Below, one piece after another: positions 60,326-64,000 of a DNA stretch of 64,000 bases; the first letter of the stretch is position 1, and each line of letters opens with the position of its first letter. Below the pieces are notes generated by a model, which worked only from the letters and a program-made list of their open reading frames with translations, had not been told where the DNA came from and did not search any database. Position numbers and translations under genes: made by a program. The stretch spans positions 62,147 through 126,146 of the forward strand of contig NZ_LMFQ01000022.1 in assembly GCF_001426905.1 (NCBI RefSeq), written 5' to 3'. The DNA comes from Caulobacter sp. Root1455. Lineage in GTDB: Bacteria > Pseudomonadota > Alphaproteobacteria > Caulobacterales > Caulobacteraceae.

Positions 60326-60865
60326 TCACAGCCCCCTCGCCCCCAGGCTCACCGCCCGCGCCAGGGCCTGGGCCAGTTGGGCGTCGGAGCGGGCCAGGCT
60401 CGCGGCGTCGCCGCCCTGGACGTTGATCGTGACATTGACCCCGCCGCCGGCCCCAAGGCCGCTCAGCGGCTCGACCGCGCCGGCCCCGGCCGGGCGGAAC
60501 AGTTCGGGGCCGCGCTCGCCGACCAGATAGGCGCCGCCGGCCGCGACCGGGCCGCCGTCGGCCCTCGCGCCTGAAAACCGCGAGCCAACCGCGTTGACCA
60601 GGGCCTGGGCCAGGCCGCTCCCGCCTTCGCCGGAACCCGCCGAGACCGCGTCGATCACCGCCCGCGCCAGCTCGGCCAGGCTGACCTTGCCGTCGGCGGC
60701 CGCGTGGGCCAGCGAGCGGGCCAGGCCCGTCCCCGCCTTGGCGAAGGCCTCGTCGATGGCCCGGGCCGCCTGCTCGGCCGGCGCGCGCAGGGCGGCCAGG
60801 GCGGCGGCGGCCTCGGTCGCGCGGGCGGGGACGGCGTCGAGGCCGTTCGCTTCAAAGTCGCTCAT
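60326..60865 (-). CDS. GTA tape-measure-like protein (g11)
   Basis: 179 residues. It has alanine-rich helices, then the phage tape-measure closing block GGPVAAGGAYLVGERGPELFRP and a final VNVTINVQGGDAASL segment. It is short, as in GTA g11, matching a short tail. The ATG overlaps the stop of the preceding small gene by 4 bases. It is the last gene before the opposite-strand insertion. Confidence 0.88.
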   Translation of the reverse strand: MSDFEANGLDAVPARATEAAAALAALRAPAEQAARAIDEAFAKAGTGLARSLAHAAADGKVSLAELARAVIDAVSAGSGEGGSGLAQALVNAVGSRFSGARADGGPVAAGGAYLVGERGPELFRPAGAGAVEPLSGLGAGGGVNVTINVQGGDAASLARSDAQLAQALARAVSLGARGL

Positions 60866-61047
60866 CGGATCTCCTCATCGGGAAAGCGGGCGATCAGGGC
60901 GTCAAGCGCCGCGCGGTTGAGGACCGACGCGGCCGGGGCCTCGGTCAAAGCCCGCCACTCGGCCAGGGGCAGCCGCCAGAAGGCCTCGGGCGGGATGCCC
61001 AGGCCCAGGGCCGCCAGGCGCAGGGCCGCGCGCCAATGAGCCTTCAT
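60862..61047 (-). CDS. GTA small tail-assembly protein (g10.1)
   Basis: 61 residues: MKAHWRAALRLAALGLGIPPEAFWRLPLAEWRAL, the pattern of the short phage proteins between the tail-assembly chaperone and the tape measure (TIGR02216 type). The start is at 61047; a GTG- or ATG-led longer frame would overlap g10. Its stop overlaps the g11 start. Confidence 0.82.
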   Translation of the reverse strand: MKAHWRAALRLAALGLGIPPEAFWRLPLAEWRALTEAPAASVLNRAALDALIARFPDEEIR

Positions 61048-61060
61048 GCGCAAGCCGCCC

Positions 61061-61354
61061 CTAAGCACAGGCAGAGAGGGCGGCGGCCACCGCCGCGACG
61101 GCTTCCGGGATCGAGACCGGGGCTGTGTCCAGCACCTCGGGATCCTCGCCGCCGCCTTCCAGCAGGGCCGCGAGCACCGCCAGCAGTTCGGTGGCCGACA
61201 GCCGGCCGAAACGCTCGGGCAGAGCGCTCCAGTCGTCGAGATCCAGCGCCGCCTCGATGCGGGCCAGGGCGCCCAGGGTCAGGCACAGCCGGCGGGGCGT
61301 TCCGGCCAGCGGGACGACGACCTCGCCTCGGGCGGGGTTGGGAATAGTGGGCAT
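61061..61354 (-). CDS. GTA tail-assembly chaperone (g10)
   Basis: 97 residues starting MPTIPNPARGEVVVPLAG, followed by RRLCLTLGALARIEAALD and RFGRLSATELLAVLAALL, as in the GTA family/Phage_TAC proteins. It probably guides polymerisation around the tape measure. A type C-like repeat lies directly upstream, between it and g9. Confidence 0.85.
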   Translation of the reverse strand: MPTIPNPARGEVVVPLAGTPRRLCLTLGALARIEAALDLDDWSALPERFGRLSATELLAVLAALLEGGGEDPEVLDTAPVSIPEAVAAVAAALSACA

Positions 61355-61364
61355 GGTTGAGCTC

Positions 61365-61507
61365 CTTCTCCTCCCCCGCATCGCGGGGGAGGTGGCGCGA
61401 TGCGGATACACATCGCGACGGAGGGGCGTCCGCCGCGGCCATGCGCACGGCCGCGCCCCCTCCACCACTTCGTGGTCCCCCTCCCCCGTTGCACGGGGGA
61501 GGAGAAG
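61365..61507. repeat. Large intergenic inverted repeat, type C-like, between GTA g9 and g10
   Basis: The arms CTTCTCCTCCCCCGCATCGCGGGGGAGG and CCTCCCCCGTTGCACGGGGGAGGAGAAG are near-inverted copies, with inner hairpins (GCGATGCGGATACACATCGC; CCACCACTTCGTGG). It fills the whole gap between the g9 stop and the g10 start. Confidence 0.8.
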
Positions 61508-61508
61508 A

Positions 61509-61925
61509 TCAGATCGCCGTGAACGTCACCGCCCCGGCCGAGGCCAGGGACAGGGCGAACGCCGCCTCGCCGTCGTGATCGCCGGCATATTCCAGGGCCG
61601 CCACCAGGAACGGCCCCTCCAGCTGCACGAAGTCGGGGATCACCAGCCGCCAGGTCCGGGCGGTCTGGGCGAAGAAGCTGTCGCGCACCGCCGCGTCGGA
61701 GGCCGCGTCGCGGAACACGCCGGAGCCGGACACGGCGACCGAGCGCACGCCCGATCCGGCCAGCAGCTCGCGCCAGCGGCCGGCGCTGTCGCCGTCGGTG
61801 GCGTCGATGGTCTGGGCGTTGAGGCTGATCGTCCGGGTCCGCAGGCCGGCCACGGTGGTGAACGCCGGCGTCGGCGCGCCGTCGCTGATCTTCAGCAGGA
61901 TGTCTTTGCCGGCTTGGGCGGCCAT
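61509..61925 (-). CDS. GTA major tail protein (g9)
   Basis: 138 residues of the TP901-1-like tail tube family: GKDILLKISDG, TVAGLRTRTISLNAQTIDATDGDSAGRWRELL, then LEGPFLVAALEYAGDHDGEAAFALSLASAG. It builds the tail tube. It lies 15 bases downstream of g8. Confidence 0.92.
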   Translation of the reverse strand: MAAQAGKDILLKISDGAPTPAFTTVAGLRTRTISLNAQTIDATDGDSAGRWRELLAGSGVRSVAVSGSGVFRDAASDAAVRDSFFAQTARTWRLVIPDFVQLEGPFLVAALEYAGDHDGEAAFALSLASAGAVTFTAI

Positions 61926-61940
61926 GGGGATGTCCTTTCG

Positions 61941-62354
61941 TTAGAGGGCTTCGGTCACCGCCCGCACCCGCAGCACCCCGAGCGACAGCTCGCGGTCGGC
62001 GGCGCGGAAGACGTCGGCATAGGTGACGCGCAGGGTGACCAGGCGACGGCCCGCGACGCTCAAGGCCGCGTTGTGCACGGCGGCGCGGACGGCGGCGGTG
62101 ACGGCGCGGGCCTCCTCGGGCCCGCCGAACTTGCTGGCGCAGGTGAGCGTCAGCAGGTGCTCCAGCCCGTCCGCCCCAAGGTCGCCGTCGGACCCGAACG
62201 GCCGGCCCTCCTGGCGGCCCAGGCTGACGCACGGATAGACCGGATGGCGCGGGGCGTCGGCGTGGACGCGGGCGGCGACCAGGGCGGAGACGGCGGGCGC
62301 GGCCTTCAGGGCCTCGACCAGGGCGGCGGTGACGGCCGCGTCGGCCCCGCTCAC
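61941..62354 (-). CDS. GTA tail terminator/head-tail joining protein (g8, DUF3168 type)
   Basis: 137 residues: VTAALVEALKAAPAVSALVAARVHADAPRHPVYPCVSLG, a typical DUF3168 start, and HLLTLTCASKFGGPEEARAV in the middle. It closes the tail at the head end. Its start overlaps the stop of the head-tail connector gene by 4 bases. Confidence 0.87.
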   Translation of the reverse strand: MSGADAAVTAALVEALKAAPAVSALVAARVHADAPRHPVYPCVSLGRQEGRPFGSDGDLGADGLEHLLTLTCASKFGGPEEARAVTAAVRAAVHNAALSVAGRRLVTLRVTYADVFRAADRELSLGVLRVRAVTEAL

Positions 62355-62620
62355 AGCCGGGCCTCGCGGTACGGAGCCAGCCAGGCCTCGACCAGGCCGG
62401 GCGGCGGTTCGGAGCCGTCGCGATGCTCGTAGGCGTGGGCGACCAGGACCAGCACCGCCAGCCGCAGCGGCGCGGGGCTGGCCTGGGTGAGCGCCAGGCC
62501 GGCGGCGGCGGCGACCCGCGCCTCGGCCGCGTCGATCAGCAGAGTCACCAGGGCGTCCTCGGCGGCGTCGGCCACGCGCAGGAAACCCTTGGCCTCGGCC
62601 AGGGTGGTGGAGAGGGGCAT
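62351..62620 (-). CDS. GTA head-tail connector, short form (g6-like)
   Basis: 89 residues: TLAEAKGFLRVADAAEDALVTLLIDAAEARVAAAAG and LRLAVLVLVAHAYEHRDG match phage gp6-type connector proteins. It is about half the length of the Rhodobacter g6 protein. The expected g7 head-tail adaptor gene is missing: the next gene is g8. The start at 62620 removes a leader that reads through the repeat upstream. Confidence 0.82.
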   Translation of the reverse strand: MPLSTTLAEAKGFLRVADAAEDALVTLLIDAAEARVAAAAGLALTQASPAPLRLAVLVLVAHAYEHRDGSEPPPGLVEAWLAPYREARL

Positions 62621-62647
62621 GTGGGGGGTCCTGAAAGGAAGGAAGAG

Positions 62648-62754
62648 ACTCCCCCCTCTGGTCCTTCGGACCGCCTCCCCCACAGGGGGAGGAACTGATC
62701 GCGAGGTCCTCCCCCTGTGGGGGAGGTGTCGGCGAAGTCGACGGAGGGGGGAGT
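62648..62754. repeat. Large intergenic inverted repeat, type A, between GTA capsid and connector
   Basis: It runs from ACTCCCCCCTC to its near complement GAGGGGGGAGT, with two perfect hairpins (CCTCCCCC-ACA-GGGGGAGG and CCTCCCCC-TGT-GGGGGAGG) and an inner GGTCC-TTC-GGACC. The order of its modules is inverted relative to the type A element at 27955. It occupies most of the gap after the capsid gene. Confidence 0.85.
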
Positions 62755-62772
62755 TTTAGGGCGTCGCCGCGG

Positions 62773-63999
62773 CTACGACACCGCGAACTTCAGCAGCTTG
62801 ATCGCGTCGAAGTTCTGCACCCCGCCGCCGACCCGCTTGGTGGTGTAGAACAGCACGTGGGGCTTGGCCGAATAGGGGTCGCGCAGCACTCGCACCCCGG
62901 CGCGGTCGACGATCAGATAGCCTTTCTCGAAATCGCCGAACGCGATGGCCATGGCGTTGGCCGCGACGTCGGGCATGGCCTCGATCTCGGTCACCGGATA
63001 GCCCAGCAGGCTGGCCGACTGGCCCGGCTGCAGGGCCGCGTTCCAGATGTAGTTGCCCTGGGCGTCCTTGAACTTGCGCACCGCGCTGACCGTGCGGCGG
63101 TTCATCACGAAGCGGCCGTTCTGGCGGTACTGGGTCTTGGCCGCGTAGATCAGGTCGATCAGCTTGTCGGTCGGGTTCGAGGCCGGCCAGGCGCCGGCCA
63201 CGCCGGTGGCCAGGTAGCCGACCTGGCCCCAGGTCGCCGAGGCGTCGGCGGCGGCGGTGTAGGCCAGCAGGCCCTTGGGCTTGTTGACCCCGTCGCCGGC
63301 GACGAAGGCCGCCGTCTCCTGGGCGGCGAAGGCGTCCTGCACCTCCTCGGCCAGCCACTCGTCGATGTCGACATAGGCGTCGTCGAGCAGGGCCTGGGTG
63401 GCGGCCGGGCTGGCGTAGAGCTCGCCGGCCGGGAAGTCGATCACGTCCAGGGTCGGCGCCGTGGTCTCCGGACGCGAGGCGGTCTCGGCCACCCAGCTGG
63501 CGGCCAGGCCGGCGGTCGAGACCGGCTTGCGGAACGTGCCCGCGCCGATGGTGCGCACCTGGCAGATGTCGCGCATGGGCGAGGACGCGGCCAGGCGGCG
63601 CAGGATCTGCCGCTCCAGCTCGGCCGGGGCCACATAGCCGCCGGCCGTGGCCACGCCCTCGGACAGGCCCTTGGCTTCGAGCAGAAGCGCGGGGGTCTCG
63701 CCGGTCTTGATGTAGCGGTCGAAGGCGGCCTTGCGCTCGTCGGGAACGACCAGCCGGCCTTCCCCGCCGATCGTGGGCCGACGCGCGTCGGCCAGCACGC
63801 GGTCCAGCCGCGCCTGGGCGTTGGCGACCGCGTCGTCGATGCGCGCGACCTTCTCCTCCAGCAGCACGTCGGCGCGCTTGGTCTCCAGCGCCGCCAGGCG
63901 CTGATCGTTGGCGGCCTTGAAGCCTTCGAACGCCGCCAGCACTTCGTGCAGCGCGGCGCGGGCCTCCGGCGAGGCCGCGGCCTGTTTGGTTTCCTTCAT
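62773..63999 (-). CDS. GTA major capsid protein, HK97 type (g5)
   Basis: 408 residues. A coiled N-terminal scaffold-like part of about 110 residues (the delta domain, normally removed by the prohead protease) is followed by the HK97 fold: VATAGGYVAPAELERQILRRL, SWVAETASRP, ELYASPAATQALLDDAYVDIDEWLAEEV, FVAGDGVNKPKGLL and VMNRRTVSAVRKFKD. It is complete; the start lies one base from the window edge, and the protease and portal genes are expected beyond. Confidence 0.95.
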   Translation of the reverse strand: MKETKQAAASPEARAALHEVLAAFEGFKAANDQRLAALETKRADVLLEEKVARIDDAVANAQARLDRVLADARRPTIGGEGRLVVPDERKAAFDRYIKTGETPALLLEAKGLSEGVATAGGYVAPAELERQILRRLAASSPMRDICQVRTIGAGTFRKPVSTAGLAASWVAETASRPETTAPTLDVIDFPAGELYASPAATQALLDDAYVDIDEWLAEEVQDAFAAQETAAFVAGDGVNKPKGLLAYTAAADASATWGQVGYLATGVAGAWPASNPTDKLIDLIYAAKTQYRQNGRFVMNRRTVSAVRKFKDAQGNYIWNAALQPGQSASLLGYPVTEIEAMPDVAANAMAIAFGDFEKGYLIVDRAGVRVLRDPYSAKPHVLFYTTKRVGGGVQNFDAIKLLKFAVS

Positions 64000-64000
64000 G

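Noticed and set aside
52984-63999. Reading the phage-like cluster as an ordinary prophage
   Set aside because: The gene order and families match the g5-g15 set of gene transfer agents; no integrase, lysogeny repressor or attachment site was seen beside it in the window.

Overview
The window is high-GC DNA with coding on both strands that reads as an alphaproteobacterial chromosome, most likely Caulobacter or a close relative. The pointers are a Rhodobacter/Caulobacter-type gene transfer agent (GTA) cluster, a ccmI-E-F-H cytochrome c operon, sfsA-map-radC, an XRE regulator of the alphaproteobacterial [10 protein letters not shown] type, and several families of large GC-rich intergenic inverted repeats. 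No rRNA, tRNA, CRISPR array, transposase or integrase was seen. All family names come from reading the sequence; no search was run.

Region 1 (0-11.4 kb) is a carbohydrate or sugar-acid uptake locus. It has a TonB-dependent receptor, two tandem paralogous exported proteins (two pectin-lyase-like beta-helices plus an SMP-30/gluconolactonase-like propeller), a gluconokinase and a FadR-type GntR regulator. Copies of one palindrome, CGACCATGGTCG, stand before the receptor and in the divergent region between the exported proteins and the gluconokinase, so one repressor could switch the whole set. A small LuxR-type protein follows.

Region 2 (11.5-22.4 kb) has a ModE-type regulator divergent from a cellulose synthesis operon. 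That operon encodes a fused BcsA-BcsB synthase, BcsC, BcsD and the GH8 cellulase BcsZ, with 1-4 base overlaps, followed by a 94-residue protein that may belong to it.

Region 3 (22.4-41.9 kb) is housekeeping and regulatory. It holds unknown small proteins, a LuxR-type frame that contains another plausible gene, XRE, CinA-like, SfsA, Map, RadC, an M19 dipeptidase, MsrPQ, GlnE with a Tat-exported aldolase-like protein, and a BlaI/M56 pair whose operator-like dyads also precede an unknown membrane protein. A two-component operon with DegP upstream has a ParE-type toxin-antitoxin pair lodged between regulator and kinase.

Region 4 (42-52.9 kb) has the ccmIEFH operon, an unknown helical protein, a PepSY/PhoP-like/PhoQ-like operon, an unknown membrane protein, a decayed MazE antitoxin and a DnaJ-class chaperone.

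Region 5 (53-64 kb) is the GTA structural cluster on the minus strand, from capsid (g5) to g15, with no g7-like gene seen. It is interrupted between g11 and g12 by two opposite-strand DUF805 genes, a GIY-YIG nuclease and a perfect 32-bp inverted repeat, and it carries three more hairpin repeats between its genes.
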